Source: JASGCP01 sp965263285
GTDB lineage: Bacteria; Bacteroidota; Bacteroidia; Chitinophagales; Chitinophagaceae
Assembly: GCA_965263285.1 (NCBI GenBank)
Contig: CBDHHD010000016.1
Coordinates: forward strand, 1,550,001-1,614,000
Direction: 5' to 3'
DNA length: 64,000 bases
Below are positions 1 to 9,411 of this stretch, piece by piece (position 1 is the first letter of the stretch; every line of letters begins with the position of its first letter). A program made the translations under genes and the position numbers. The notes below the pieces were generated by a model, which did no database searches, was not told the DNA's origin, and saw only the letters and a program-made list of their open reading frames with translations.

Positions 1-1
1 G

Positions 2-283
2 ATTATGAGTAGTGCTGTAATGGCCACTCTCTATTTCGGAGGGTATGATGTACCTTTTTTAAATATGTCTGCATTGCCTATGGGTTGGAGTGCATTAATT
101 GGAGTGATATCGTTATTAATAAAAATATGTATTTTTATCTTTATTTTTATGTGGATTAGATGGACATTACCTCGATTTAGATATGACCAATTGATGAATC
201 TTGGATGGAAAAGATTATTACCTCTTGCTTTGTTTAACATGTTTATTACGGGGCTTGTTATTTTATTAAAACATTCATTTTAA
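2..283 (+). CDS. nuoH: NADH-quinone oxidoreductase subunit H, C-terminal part
   Basis: This is the last ~93 codons of a gene that begins before the window. NuoH is the membrane subunit at the quinone site of complex I, joining the peripheral arm to the proton-pumping arm. The visible part has a hydrophobic segment rich in Ile/Phe, then WIRWTLPRFRYDQLM, the conserved NuoH C-terminal motif, followed by GWKRLLPLAL and a last membrane helix. It lies 10 bp before nuoI and heads the H-I-J-K-L-M-N run. Identification is by family motif and by order. Confidence 0.88.
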   Translation: MMSSAVMATLYFGGYDVPFLNMSALPMGWSALIGVISLLIKICIFIFIFMWIRWTLPRFRYDQLMNLGWKRLLPLALFNMFITGLVILLKHSF

Positions 284-293
284 AAGTACCAAT

Positions 294-818
294 ATGCAAG
301 CATTAACCAATAAGTCAATGCCGGTTAATAGAAAAGACTTATCTTTTTGGGAGAAGTTATATATTCCTGCTATTTTTAAAGGTATGGCTATTACATTTAG
401 ACATATTTTTAAAAAGCAGCCTACTATTCAATATCCTGATCAGAAAAGAGAATTTAGCAAGGTATTTAGGGGGTTGCATGTATTAAATAGAGACGAGGAG
501 GGGAAAGAGCGATGTACAGCTTGTGGTTTATGCGCCTTGGCTTGCCCCGCCGAAGCTATTACCATGGAAGCAGCAGAACGGTTGCCGGGAGAAGAGCATT
601 TGTATAGAGAGGAAAAATATGCAGCAGTATATGAAATCAATATGTTGCGTTGTATTTTTTGTGGTCTTTGTGAAGAGGCATGCCCCAAAGATGCAATTTA
701 TCTAAGTGAAACTGTTGCTCCAGCAAACTATAGTAGACAGAATTTTATATATGGGAAAAAAGATCTATTAATTCCTCATCCCATTACCGAATCATCTTTA
801 TTAGAAAAAGCAAAGTAA
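294..818 (+). CDS. nuoI: NADH-quinone oxidoreductase subunit I (two 4Fe-4S clusters)
   Basis: 174 residues. NuoI carries clusters N6a and N6b, which pass electrons down the peripheral arm towards the quinone. Two ferredoxin motifs are intact: CTACGLCALACP near residue 80 and CIFCGLCEEACP near residue 122. Each has CxxCxxCxxxCP spacing. The N-terminal third contains the usual amphipathic stretch before the first cluster. It sits between nuoH and nuoJ with short gaps and is surely co-transcribed. Length fits the family. Confidence 0.95.
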   Translation: MQALTNKSMPVNRKDLSFWEKLYIPAIFKGMAITFRHIFKKQPTIQYPDQKREFSKVFRGLHVLNRDEEGKERCTACGLCALACPAEAITMEAAERLPGEEHLYREEKYAAVYEINMLRCIFCGLCEEACPKDAIYLSETVAPANYSRQNFIYGKKDLLIPHPITESSLLEKAK

Positions 819-833
819 AACTCATTTATAACG

Positions 834-1358
834 ATGCATCATCATATCAACTTACTGTTTTCACTATCTTTTTGGATTTTAAGTGCTATCGCAGTTATTG
901 CAGCTATTTTTGTGGTTGTTAGTAAACATGCAGTATATAGTGTGTTGTCTTTGATTGTGGTATTTGCTGCTATCACAGGACATTATATTTTATTAAATGC
1001 TCAATTTCTAGCTGTTGTTAATATCATCGTATATGCAGGCGCTATTATGGTACTATTTTTATTTGTAGTGATGTTAATGGATTTACGCATAGAGCAAGAA
1101 AAACGAAATAAATATATTGTATGGTGTGGTACTATTCTTTGTTTGATATTTATTGGCTTCATAGTGAATGTTATATATAATATGGTTGTAGCTACAAAAG
1201 AAATAAAAGGAGTGATAAGTGTATATGATATTGGCAATATTGGACTAGTGGGTCCTTTAGGTTTAGCTTTATTTCGTCAATTTGTGTTGCCGTTTGAAAT
1301 AACTAGTGTGTTGTTCTTAAGTGCTATGATAGGAGCTGTTGTAATTGGAAAAAAATAA
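834..1358 (+). CDS. nuoJ: NADH-quinone oxidoreductase subunit J
   Basis: 174 residues with about five hydrophobic segments. NuoJ is a membrane subunit near the quinone chamber, and its third helix contains the pi-bulge that couples redox to pumping. The family signature region AQFLAVVNIIVYAGAIMVLF is present around residues 56-77, followed by FVVMLMDLR. It lies 15 bp after nuoI and 22 bp before nuoK. Confidence 0.94.
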   Translation: MHHHINLLFSLSFWILSAIAVIAAIFVVVSKHAVYSVLSLIVVFAAITGHYILLNAQFLAVVNIIVYAGAIMVLFLFVVMLMDLRIEQEKRNKYIVWCGTILCLIFIGFIVNVIYNMVVATKEIKGVISVYDIGNIGLVGPLGLALFRQFVLPFEITSVLFLSAMIGAVVIGKK

Positions 1359-1380
1359 TATGATTTAAAAAAATAAAAAT

Positions 1381-1713
1381 ATGCCTATTTCTTATTATCT
1401 TGTTCTATCTTTTATCTTGTTTACCATTGGTATGTTAGGGGTTTTAGTGAGACGAAATGCTATCATTATCTTTATGTGTATTGAATTAATGCTCAATGCA
1501 GTAAATTTATTATTAGTGGCCTTTTCAAAAACGCATATAGATGAAACAATGAATATAGCTAAATCACATACAGGAATCGATGCTCAAATATTTGTTTTTT
1601 TTGTTATGATTGTAGCTGCAGCAGAAGTAAGTGTGGGTTTGGCTATCATTGTAATGATGTATCGTAATAGTAAAACAGTAGATATCTATTACTTAAATAG
1701 ATTGAAACATTAA
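1381..1713 (+). CDS. nuoK: NADH-quinone oxidoreductase subunit K
   Basis: 110 residues, close to the usual ~100. NuoK is a three-helix antiporter-like membrane subunit of complex I. The conserved carboxylate region IIFMCIELMLNAVNLLLVAF is seen around residues 29-48, with the membrane Glu of the proton path (CIELM). A second signature, FVMIVAAAEVSVGLAI, follows near residue 72 and carries the other conserved Glu. The gene order nuoJ-nuoK-nuoL supports the call. Confidence 0.95.
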   Translation: MPISYYLVLSFILFTIGMLGVLVRRNAIIIFMCIELMLNAVNLLLVAFSKTHIDETMNIAKSHTGIDAQIFVFFVMIVAAAEVSVGLAIIVMMYRNSKTVDIYYLNRLKH

Positions 1714-1727
1714 ATTTGTTTTTTTGT

Positions 1728-3629
1728 ATGCATGAAATTATTTTTTGTATTCTCTGCCTACCATTGTTAGGTTTTTTAATAAATGGCTTTTTTCGTAATG
1801 TTTTATCAAAACCATTTATTAAGCTAATAGGAGTGGGTAGTATATTAATATCATTTATATTAAGCATTATCTTATTTTTTAAAGCTCCATTAGCAACAGA
1901 AGGGATACAATTTTCTTTGTTTCCATTTATTGCAACAAAGGATTTAGTTATATCGTTTTCTTTTTTATATGATGCGCTAACAGCTATCTTTTTATTAATC
2001 ATTACAGGTATTGGCTTTTTAATTCATTTGTATTCTACTATTTATATGGGTGAGGAATCAAATGCTCATTATGCGCGTTTCTTTGCATATATGAATCTAT
2101 TTGTCTTTTCTATGCTACTATTAGTATTAGGAGGTAATTTTTTAATTCTTTTCATGGGTTGGGAAGGAGTGGGGCTTTGTTCTTATCTATTAATTGGCTT
2201 TTGGTTTAAAAATACTTCTTATAACAATGCTGCCAAAAAAGCCTTTGTTATGAATCGTATAGGCGATATGGGTTTTTTACTTGCATTATTTTGGCTTATC
2301 TATCGATTACACACATTAGACTTCACACAGGTATTTGCTCAAGTGTCATTACTTTCTTCTACCGATTTAGTAGGTATTACTATTTTATTATTAATAGGAG
2401 CAATAGGCAAAAGTGCGCAAATACCTCTATACACTTGGTTACCCGATGCTATGGCAGGCCCTACTCCCGTATCAGCATTAATACATGCGGCTACAATGGT
2501 AACGGCAGGTATCTATATGATTACTCGAACTCACTTGCTGTATCAAACAACTCCTATTACACTACATATTATATTAATTATTGGAACTATAACTGCATTG
2601 TGGAGTGCTACTATTGCTCTTAAGCAATATGATATAAAAAAAATATTAGCTTATTCTACAGTTAGTCAATTAGGATATATGTTTATGGCACTAGGAGCAG
2701 GAGGTTTTAACATAGCTGTTTTTCATGTGATGACGCATGCATTTTTTAAGGCATTACTGTTCTTAGGAGCAGGTGCTATTATCTTTGCATTACACCATGA
2801 ACAAGATATTAGAAAAATGGGAGGGCTTAGAAAAAAATTACCCATTACCCATTTTACTTTTTTAATTGCTTGCTTGGCCATTATAGGAATGCCTCCTTTT
2901 AGTGGCTTTTTTTCTAAAGACGAAATTTTAGCTCAAGTGGCACAAGTCAATATCATATATTGGGTATTAGGGGTATTAGGGGCTGTTATGACTACCATTT
3001 ATATGTTTCGCTTGTATACCATGGTCTTCTTAGGAAATTTTAGAGGCCATGAAGATGCTGAACATCCTATTCATGAACTTCCATTCGCTATAACTATTCC
3101 TCTATTGATATTAGCACTATTAAGCTTTGTAGGAGGGTGGATAAATATTCCATCTGTATTAGGGGGAACTAGCTATTTGAATCGCTTTTTATATCCTGTT
3201 TTATTAGATAAAACGATTAATCATGAAATAAACAATATTCATGAAATCTTACTAATGGTTATTAATTGTATATTAGTTATAATAACAATGATCCTAGTTA
3301 TTGTGCAATATAAAAAACACCCTGATTTAGAAAACAAAGGTTCTATAGGTAGGATATTAGAGAAAAAGTTATTAGTAGACGAACTATATCAAGCAATATT
3401 TGTATGCCCCTTACTTACATTAGCAACATTTTTTAAATCTACAACAGAAAGATGGATGGAGCAGCTGTTAGCAGGAATAGGTCGCTTTTTACAATATCTT
3501 TCAGGTAATATACGATATGTACAGTCAGGTAAAGTGAACTTGTATTCTTTTTATATGATATTAGGATGGCTTATTTTTCTTTTATTGTGGTTTTACGAGA
3601 TATTTATTGGTCATTTATTTTTAAAATAA
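1728..3629 (+). CDS. nuoL: NADH-quinone oxidoreductase subunit L
   Basis: About 633 residues and strongly hydrophobic. This is the distal proton-pumping antiporter-like subunit with the long lateral helix. Visible landmarks are MGWEGVGLCSYLLIGFW, then AFVMNRIGDMGFLLA, then LPDAMAGPTPVSALIHAATM, which is the proton-channel Lys/His region of the Mrp-like fold, and GLRKKLP. The C-terminal ~150 residues contain the lateral helix and final membrane anchor. The open frame extends to a TTG at 1716. The ATG at 1728 (MHEIIFCILCLP) is preferred because it matches the short N-terminus of the family. Confidence 0.95.
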   Translation: MHEIIFCILCLPLLGFLINGFFRNVLSKPFIKLIGVGSILISFILSIILFFKAPLATEGIQFSLFPFIATKDLVISFSFLYDALTAIFLLIITGIGFLIHLYSTIYMGEESNAHYARFFAYMNLFVFSMLLLVLGGNFLILFMGWEGVGLCSYLLIGFWFKNTSYNNAAKKAFVMNRIGDMGFLLALFWLIYRLHTLDFTQVFAQVSLLSSTDLVGITILLLIGAIGKSAQIPLYTWLPDAMAGPTPVSALIHAATMVTAGIYMITRTHLLYQTTPITLHIILIIGTITALWSATIALKQYDIKKILAYSTVSQLGYMFMALGAGGFNIAVFHVMTHAFFKALLFLGAGAIIFALHHEQDIRKMGGLRKKLPITHFTFLIACLAIIGMPPFSGFFSKDEILAQVAQVNIIYWVLGVLGAVMTTIYMFRLYTMVFLGNFRGHEDAEHPIHELPFAITIPLLILALLSFVGGWINIPSVLGGTSYLNRFLYPVLLDKTINHEINNIHEILLMVINCILVIITMILVIVQYKKHPDLENKGSIGRILEKKLLVDELYQAIFVCPLLTLATFFKSTTERWMEQLLAGIGRFLQYLSGNIRYVQSGKVNLYSFYMILGWLIFLLLWFYEIFIGHLFLK

Positions 3630-3632
3630 GAT

Positions 3633-5075
3633 ATGTTAAGTTTATTGATTGTTATCCCTTTGTTAACAGGTTTGATTGTTTTTGCTTTGCAAAATAATCA
3701 AGTAAAAATATGGAGTTTAGCATCTTCTATTCTCATGTTAATATTTGTATTATGTGGTTTTTTAATGCCTTGTTGTTTTGCACCTGTGCATGCCACTTGG
3801 ATCCCCTCTATGAATGCATCGTTTTCTTTAGAAGCGAATGGATTAAGTAAGATATTAATTTTATTAACTGCCTTCAGTTATTTTGTTATTTTATTAGCTA
3901 CTTATAAAAATGTATATACCCAGTTAAATCGTTTTTATGGTTTATTAATGTTGAGTTATGCAGGACTGATAGGCGTTTTTGTTTCTCATGATGCATTATT
4001 GTTTTATCTATGTTGGGAATTGGTGCTTATCCCCATATACTTTTTATGTTCTCAATGGGGTGGAGAAAGGCGTATAAAAGTAACCTTTACATTTTTTATT
4101 TATACTTTTTTAGGCTCCCTTTGTATGTTGGCAGGTATTTTATATCTATATTATAAAACACCTGATGCTTCTTTCTCTTGGGAATCCTTTGTTGTGGCAG
4201 GACAACACTTGTCTTTACATCAACAAAAATTTCTTTTTTGGCTTTTCTTTTTGGCTTTTGCCATTAAGATACCTATGTTCCCTTTTCACGGCTGGCAACC
4301 CAATACCTATAGCGAGTCGCCTATAGTTGTTACAATGATATTGAGTGGATTAATGGCAAAAATGGGTATTTTTGGTATCTTACAATGGGGAATACCTATT
4401 TGTCCATTAGGAGTAACTTATTTTTCTACTTTTATTATTGCCTTATCGGTTATAGGAATGTTATACGCTTCTCTTATTGCTATTAAACAAGACGAGATAA
4501 AAAAATTGATAGCTTATTCCTCTATGGCACACATGGGGCTCATGGTTGCTGCTTCTTTTTCGCACAATAACATCGCATTACAAGGATTAATGATACAACT
4601 TTTTAACCATGGTATTGTTATCATTGGCCTTTGGATTATTGCAGATCAAATAGAGCAACAAACCCAAGTGAAGAAAATGAGTGAACTAGGGGGTCTTGCT
4701 CAAGTAGCTCCTAATGTAGCAATTGTTTTTGTGCTCTTTAGTTTGGCAAATTTAGCCCTTCCTCTTACCAGTACTTTTGTAGGAGAATTTATGATGTTTG
4801 ATGGACTCTTTAGCTTTAATAAAGGCTGGACCGTAGTGGCATTGATAAGCGTAATATTAGTTGCAGTGTATTCTCTTGGTATGATACAAAAAATATTCTT
4901 TGGAGATAAAATTTCTTTTTCATTAAAACATAAGCATGGAATGCCCCTGAATGCGTATGCTGGGGTATGGATATTATTAGTGATAGTTATCTTTTTTGGC
5001 GTGTATCCAAGTCCATTAATTGGTATAGTTAAAAATGTAATGACTCACTTTGCTTATATAGGTTATTTTAAGTAA
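3633..5075 (+). CDS. nuoM: NADH-quinone oxidoreductase subunit M
   Basis: 480 residues, the middle antiporter-like proton pump of complex I. Key landmarks are CWELVLIPIYFLCSQWGG (the membrane Glu), FPFHGWQPNTYSESP, corresponding to the usual PFHTWLPDAHxEAP with some substitutions, and IKKLIAYSSMAHMGL. It begins 3 bp after nuoL and ends 8 bp before nuoN. The divergence in the PFHGWQPNTYSES motif is notable, but the membrane pattern is intact. Confidence 0.94.
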   Translation: MLSLLIVIPLLTGLIVFALQNNQVKIWSLASSILMLIFVLCGFLMPCCFAPVHATWIPSMNASFSLEANGLSKILILLTAFSYFVILLATYKNVYTQLNRFYGLLMLSYAGLIGVFVSHDALLFYLCWELVLIPIYFLCSQWGGERRIKVTFTFFIYTFLGSLCMLAGILYLYYKTPDASFSWESFVVAGQHLSLHQQKFLFWLFFLAFAIKIPMFPFHGWQPNTYSESPIVVTMILSGLMAKMGIFGILQWGIPICPLGVTYFSTFIIALSVIGMLYASLIAIKQDEIKKLIAYSSMAHMGLMVAASFSHNNIALQGLMIQLFNHGIVIIGLWIIADQIEQQTQVKKMSELGGLAQVAPNVAIVFVLFSLANLALPLTSTFVGEFMMFDGLFSFNKGWTVVALISVILVAVYSLGMIQKIFFGDKISFSLKHKHGMPLNAYAGVWILLVIVIFFGVYPSPLIGIVKNVMTHFAYIGYFK

Positions 5076-5083
5076 ATTAATTT

Positions 5084-6466
5084 ATGAATGCAATTATCTT
5101 TTCGGCAATAGCAGGTATTATTATGATGTTCTCAAGTGTGTTTCTTAAAAACAATAAAACACATTCTTGGATTGCGCTTGCTTGTTCTATATTGTTATTA
5201 CTATTTACAATATTTGAAGTAAGCGGTGTGGTAGAGCTTCCCATCAATACAAAAGGCGAGTTGATATTTTCTAATTGGAGTTATTATTTGGAAATCGTAT
5301 TTTTTATTCTAACAATTACCTATATCATACTTCACCATAAAGGGGTAGAAGAAATAAAACAATATACAGCCGAAGGATATGCTTTGATATTCTTTTCTCT
5401 TACAGGTGCTTGTATATTAACTGCATTTAACGATCTATTGTTTTTGTTTTTAGGTATTGAGATATTAAGTATCCCTCTATATGTATTGGCTGGGATGGAT
5501 AAGAAAAACCCTAATAGCAATGAAGCATCAGTCAAATATTTTCTAATGGGTGCTTTTTCTACTGGTATTTTATTAATGGGCATTGCTTTATTATATGGTG
5601 CTATGGGTTCTTTTTATTTTCAAACAGACTTGCCCATGGGTATTAACCATCATTTCTTGTCTGAAATAGGTATTATTATTATATTTATTGCTCTTTTATT
5701 TAAAATAGGCGCTGTGCCTTTTCACTTTTGGATTGCAGATGTGTATGATGGTACTCCTACTTCTTATACAGCTTTTATGGCAACCATTGTAAAATCTGCC
5801 GCTTTTATTGCCCTTATAGAGCTATTTCAAGTAATGCATACACATATAGGTGTATCTTATAAGCTTATATTGTTTTTTGTAATTATTGCTACGCTTTTTA
5901 TTGGTAATATCACTGCTTTATTTCAACAAAGTGTAAAAAGAATGCTAGCCTATTCTGGTATTGCACAAGTGGGCTTTATGCTATTTGCTTTATATGGTTT
6001 TAATGAAACAAGCACAAAAGGTATTTTATTATATATTATTACTTATAGCTTGGCTAATATTGGCTTATTTGCTGTACTTTCAAATTTAAAAGATATTACT
6101 TATCAGGGCTTTGCCGGCTTAGCAAGAAGTAATCCTACTATTGCATTTAGCTGTGTGGTTTTCTTATTGTCTTTAACAGGGATTCCACTTACAGGAGGAT
6201 TTTTTGCTAAATATATGATGCTTGCATCTGCTGTGCAATATGGGGGTGCTTATAGTATGTGGTTGGTGATGATTGGAATGCTTTTTGCCACTATTAGTGC
6301 TGTATATTATTTTAGACTTATTCAAGCTATCTATTTTAAAGATGGTACAGTAGCATGGAAAGAAAATATTTGTTGCAAACAAACTTATTTTATCTTATTA
6401 ATTGCTATTGTAATTATTGCTTTAGGAGTATTCCCTTATCTTGGTTGGGAAGGATTGTATTTGTAA
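5084..6466 (+). CDS. nuoN: NADH-quinone oxidoreductase subunit N
   Basis: 460 residues, the proximal antiporter-like pump of complex I and the last gene of the nuo run. The sequence shows FLGIEILSIPLYVLAG, with the conserved membrane Glu. It also shows KIGAVPFHFWIADVYDGTPT and VKRMLAYSGIAQVGFML, all typical of NuoN. After the stop there is about 235 bp without a gene, consistent with the operon ending here. Confidence 0.94.
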   Translation: MNAIIFSAIAGIIMMFSSVFLKNNKTHSWIALACSILLLLFTIFEVSGVVELPINTKGELIFSNWSYYLEIVFFILTITYIILHHKGVEEIKQYTAEGYALIFFSLTGACILTAFNDLLFLFLGIEILSIPLYVLAGMDKKNPNSNEASVKYFLMGAFSTGILLMGIALLYGAMGSFYFQTDLPMGINHHFLSEIGIIIIFIALLFKIGAVPFHFWIADVYDGTPTSYTAFMATIVKSAAFIALIELFQVMHTHIGVSYKLILFFVIIATLFIGNITALFQQSVKRMLAYSGIAQVGFMLFALYGFNETSTKGILLYIITYSLANIGLFAVLSNLKDITYQGFAGLARSNPTIAFSCVVFLLSLTGIPLTGGFFAKYMMLASAVQYGGAYSMWLVMIGMLFATISAVYYFRLIQAIYFKDGTVAWKENICCKQTYFILLIAIVIIALGVFPYLGWEGLYL

Positions 6467-6597
6467 TGCTAAAAAAGTAACTACATATTATTCATTTTTT
6501 GGGTATAACAATCTATTGAATGAGTAACCGAAAAGATAGTATATCTTTATAACTACCCATACATTAAACTCGTATTCGTTTTTTTATATCTTTTTCG

Positions 6598-6626
6598 GTT
6601 AAATCTTTTTTTGAGGTGCTTAAAAA
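6598..6626 (+). repeat. Short fragment of the palindromic repeat end
   Basis: The stretch GTTAAATCTTTTTTTGAGGT, followed by GCTT, matches the left end (GGCTACATCTTTTTTTGAGG) of the inner repeat described at 62360-62798. Upstream sequence (ACTCGTATTCGTTTTTTATATC, about 6565-6590) also resembles the right-arm tail of that repeat. It looks like a worn remnant in the nuoN-6702 intergenic region. Confidence 0.5.
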
Positions 6627-6701
6627 ATAAAAATTTATAATTATTATCTTGTATCTTTATTTTGCTATTCAATCTAATTGCATTATTTTTATCTATTGTC
6701 T

Positions 6702-7541
6702 ATGGCAATTACAATATTAGAGTCTACAGAAGAAATTATATCGTTGTCTGAGTTTATTAACTATTGTGATGAGCATATTCATAATGGTAATGCTGATAGC
6801 TTAATGGCATGCTCGAAGCAATTAAAAATGTTATCTAATAATAAAATATTTTTAAGGTCTTTTATTTATGATGAATTATTTTATCATTCAGACAATTTGC
6901 AAAAAGAAAATACATATTTAGATTCTCAAGCATTGATTGTTTATGTAGGGAAAAGTTATCAAATTAGAATAACTACTTGGCCTAATTTTAAAAATGAAAA
7001 CGAATTAAAACCTAATGAAAAGCCTCTTTATAAGAACGCTATTGGTCATGATCATAACTTTTGGTTTATGACAGTAGGATATATAGGTTCTGGCTATCAA
7101 ACAGAAATATGGGAGTATGATTGCAATACAGTAAAAGGATATCTTGGGGAAAAAGTAAATATGCATTTTTTAGAAAAAACAAAATTAACGCGTGGAAAGA
7201 TTATGGTATATAGGCCTTCATGCGATCTTCACGAGCAAGGAAAAGCCGATCATTATTCTATAGCTATTAATGTTATTTTAAAATCTAACGAACGATACAC
7301 AAATCCTGTATATGGATTTGACTTACATAAAAAAGAAATTGCCTTTAAAGTAGATATGAATAAAAATGCACCTATCTATTCTATTGTTAATATGCTCACA
7401 CATGTTGATATAGGTAAGAATTATGATTTACTCAACCAATTGTCTTCAAAACATCCTATGGCTTCTGTTAGAGATTATTGTACAACTGCTTTAAAATCAT
7501 TCTCACAAAATTTAGAAGCTACTTCTTTTTTAAAAAAATAA
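6702..7541 (+). CDS. Cupin-like protein of unknown function (paralogue 1)
   Basis: 279 residues. I do not recognise a named family. The centre contains GHDHNFWFMTVGYIGSGY, then TEIWEYD, and later GKIMVYRPSCDLHEQ. An HxH, a downstream Glu and a later His in this spacing are what a mononuclear metal site of the cupin fold shows, as in cysteine-dioxygenase-like enzymes. The fold is an inference. The start at 6702 (MAITILESTEE) is chosen over an upstream TTG because it aligns with the paralogue at 8408-9328 (MAIKIIEQTEE). The C-terminus is helical. It is followed 6 bp later by the gene at 7548, probably one transcript. Confidence 0.75.
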   Translation: MAITILESTEEIISLSEFINYCDEHIHNGNADSLMACSKQLKMLSNNKIFLRSFIYDELFYHSDNLQKENTYLDSQALIVYVGKSYQIRITTWPNFKNENELKPNEKPLYKNAIGHDHNFWFMTVGYIGSGYQTEIWEYDCNTVKGYLGEKVNMHFLEKTKLTRGKIMVYRPSCDLHEQGKADHYSIAINVILKSNERYTNPVYGFDLHKKEIAFKVDMNKNAPIYSIVNMLTHVDIGKNYDLLNQLSSKHPMASVRDYCTTALKSFSQNLEATSFLKK

Positions 7542-7547
7542 ACTTTT

Positions 7548-8393
7548 ATGAATAAGATACATACTATAAAAGATATATTAACTGTTTTTAGTCAAATAGA
7601 AAAAAATCAGCATATAGAATCTCATGAGCATTGTTTGTTATTAATTGCAAATACAGAAGTTATTAATAATTATGTGTATGATCAATTGAGTAAGACAAAG
7701 GAAAATCCTTTTTATTTACTTTATGATGATGGTCAAGTTAAACAAAATAAATTATATTTAGCACAAGGTAACATGTATGATTTGTATGTTACCGAGTACA
7801 CAACTAAGAATTCGTCAATTGAAAACCTATCAGGAGATATGCTTATTACTCCCCTTATGCCCTCAACTTTTTTTTATAATCAATATGAAGAAATATGCGT
7901 TTCTGATCAACAATGGCAATTGAAATATATAGCAGAAGAACAAATAAAATATGGTGCTTGCGTGTTGATAAAAGCTAATAAAACAGTTATTCAAGCTATA
8001 AAAAAAGAGAATCAGAATGGATATGTAATGTTATGCCTTGAGAAAAAAGAAAAACAACTATATAAAAGAATATATGATCTTCACACCCTTGCTTCTACTG
8101 ATATAAAAGATTTGGAAGAGATGAAACAAACTAAGCAACAGGAATTTATAGAATCTTATTTTGACATATTAACACACATGTATTTAGACGATCAGGCAGT
8201 AGGAGAAATTACTAATATAGAAAAATTATTATCTCATGAGAATGATAAAATTAGATGGGAAGCATTAAGAGCTTTATTTGATATTGATTTCAATTTGGGT
8301 TTAAAAGGATTCCATCAATTAAAAAAAGATCCCCATCCTCTTATACAAGAAAAAATAAGATTATTAGAGCAACAATTATCCGATACGGAGTAA
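7548..8393 (+). CDS. Protein of unknown function with C-terminal HEAT-like segment
   Basis: 281 residues, 6 bp after the cupin-like gene. Its N-terminal plan resembles its neighbours: a helical opening, then LLLIANTEVINNYVYDQL, which parallels KMLSNNKIFLRSFIYDEL of the gene at 6702. The central region lacks the HDH metal motif. Near the C-terminus, IEKLLSHENDKIRWEALRAL and the following repeat (DPHPLIQEKIRLLEQQL) look like HEAT-type helical repeats. It may be a diverged or non-catalytic member of the same group. Function unknown. Confidence 0.7.
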   Translation: MNKIHTIKDILTVFSQIEKNQHIESHEHCLLLIANTEVINNYVYDQLSKTKENPFYLLYDDGQVKQNKLYLAQGNMYDLYVTEYTTKNSSIENLSGDMLITPLMPSTFFYNQYEEICVSDQQWQLKYIAEEQIKYGACVLIKANKTVIQAIKKENQNGYVMLCLEKKEKQLYKRIYDLHTLASTDIKDLEEMKQTKQQEFIESYFDILTHMYLDDQAVGEITNIEKLLSHENDKIRWEALRALFDIDFNLGLKGFHQLKKDPHPLIQEKIRLLEQQLSDTE

Positions 8394-8407
8394 TTTTTTT
8401 TATAATA

Positions 8408-9328
8408 TTAGCATAAAGATATGGCTCTTTGTAAATTATTTTTTGCTATGTATTGCACTTTTATATTCTTGTCTTTTAATGCATTTTCCCATATTTCTAC
8501 TTGCTTCGATAAAGAAAGCGGATCGGCTATAGCTTGGTAACATGCAATGCGCACTTCAGGAGATATATGCGATTTTGATATTTCTTCTAAACATGCCCTA
8601 TTCTCCTTTGATTGCATTTTACCCATCATAGATATGAGTGTATAAATAGGTTGATCTTGATGTAGTTTTACGATAAAGACAATTTCTTTTTTGGTTAGAT
8701 CAAAACCATAAAAAGGATTAGTTAACCTTTCTTTAGATTTTAAAATAATATTAATGGCAATAGAATAACTCTCTTTAGGAACACCTTGTTGATGAACATC
8801 TAAAGAGGGTCTATATACTAGTATATCTCCTTTTTTTAAAATTGTTTTTTCTATAAATTTTAAATTTACTTTTTCTCCTAAATAACCTATAACAGATGCA
8901 TGATTGTATTCCCATAATTCTGTTTGATAGCCCGAGCCAATATATCCTACTGTCATTAACCAGAAATTATGATCATGCCCTACTCCTTCCTCTTCGGCAT
9001 ATATAGCTTTTACTAAAGGTTTTTCTTCTTGTGCATTCATAATTTTAGGCCAAAGAGTAACTCTCACATAATAGTTTTCTGAAGTATGTACAATAATACC
9101 TAAAGGATTGCCAAATTGATTTTTAGTTTGAATTGTTTCTGGATTTTTATAAATATCTTGGTAAATAAAATCTCTTAAAAAGGTTTTATTATTCGATAAC
9201 ATCTTTAAATGCTTAGAACAAGCTAAAAGGGTATCAGGTTTATATGCTTGAATTGTTTTGTCGCAATAATTAACAAAGTCTATCCAAGTAATACTTTCTT
9301 CTGTTTGTTCAATAATTTTAATAGCCAT
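8408..9328 (-). CDS. Cupin-like protein of unknown function (paralogue 2)
   Basis: 306 residues, convergent with the gene at 7548 and clearly paralogous to that at 6702. It shares the helical opening, SKHLKMLSNNKTFLRDFIY, then GVGHDHNFWLMTVGYIGSGY, TELWEYN, GDILVYRPSLDVHQQ and NPFYGFDLTKKEIVF. The putative metal triad (HxH plus the later His in DVHQQ) is kept in both copies, which suggests it matters. The C-terminal ~90 residues (SHISPEVRIACYQAIADP, then further helices) look like HEAT repeats. A TAnnTTTG box inside the adjacent mobile element (9443-9450, minus) points at this gene. Confidence 0.75.
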   Translation of the reverse strand: MAIKIIEQTEESITWIDFVNYCDKTIQAYKPDTLLACSKHLKMLSNNKTFLRDFIYQDIYKNPETIQTKNQFGNPLGIIVHTSENYYVRVTLWPKIMNAQEEKPLVKAIYAEEEGVGHDHNFWLMTVGYIGSGYQTELWEYNHASVIGYLGEKVNLKFIEKTILKKGDILVYRPSLDVHQQGVPKESYSIAINIILKSKERLTNPFYGFDLTKKEIVFIVKLHQDQPIYTLISMMGKMQSKENRACLEEISKSHISPEVRIACYQAIADPLSLSKQVEIWENALKDKNIKVQYIAKNNLQRAISLC

Positions 9329-9411
9329 TTTTAATATATTTTATATGAATATATACTTGTTGTAAAAAATGAATACTTATATATTTTTTGAGATATCAAA
9401 TTAAAATAAAT

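Noticed and set aside
2291..2623. A 110-codon frame inside nuoL on the same strand.
   Set aside because: Shifted-frame shadow of a strongly conserved gene, rich in Tyr/Ser/Asn as expected from AT-rich codons.
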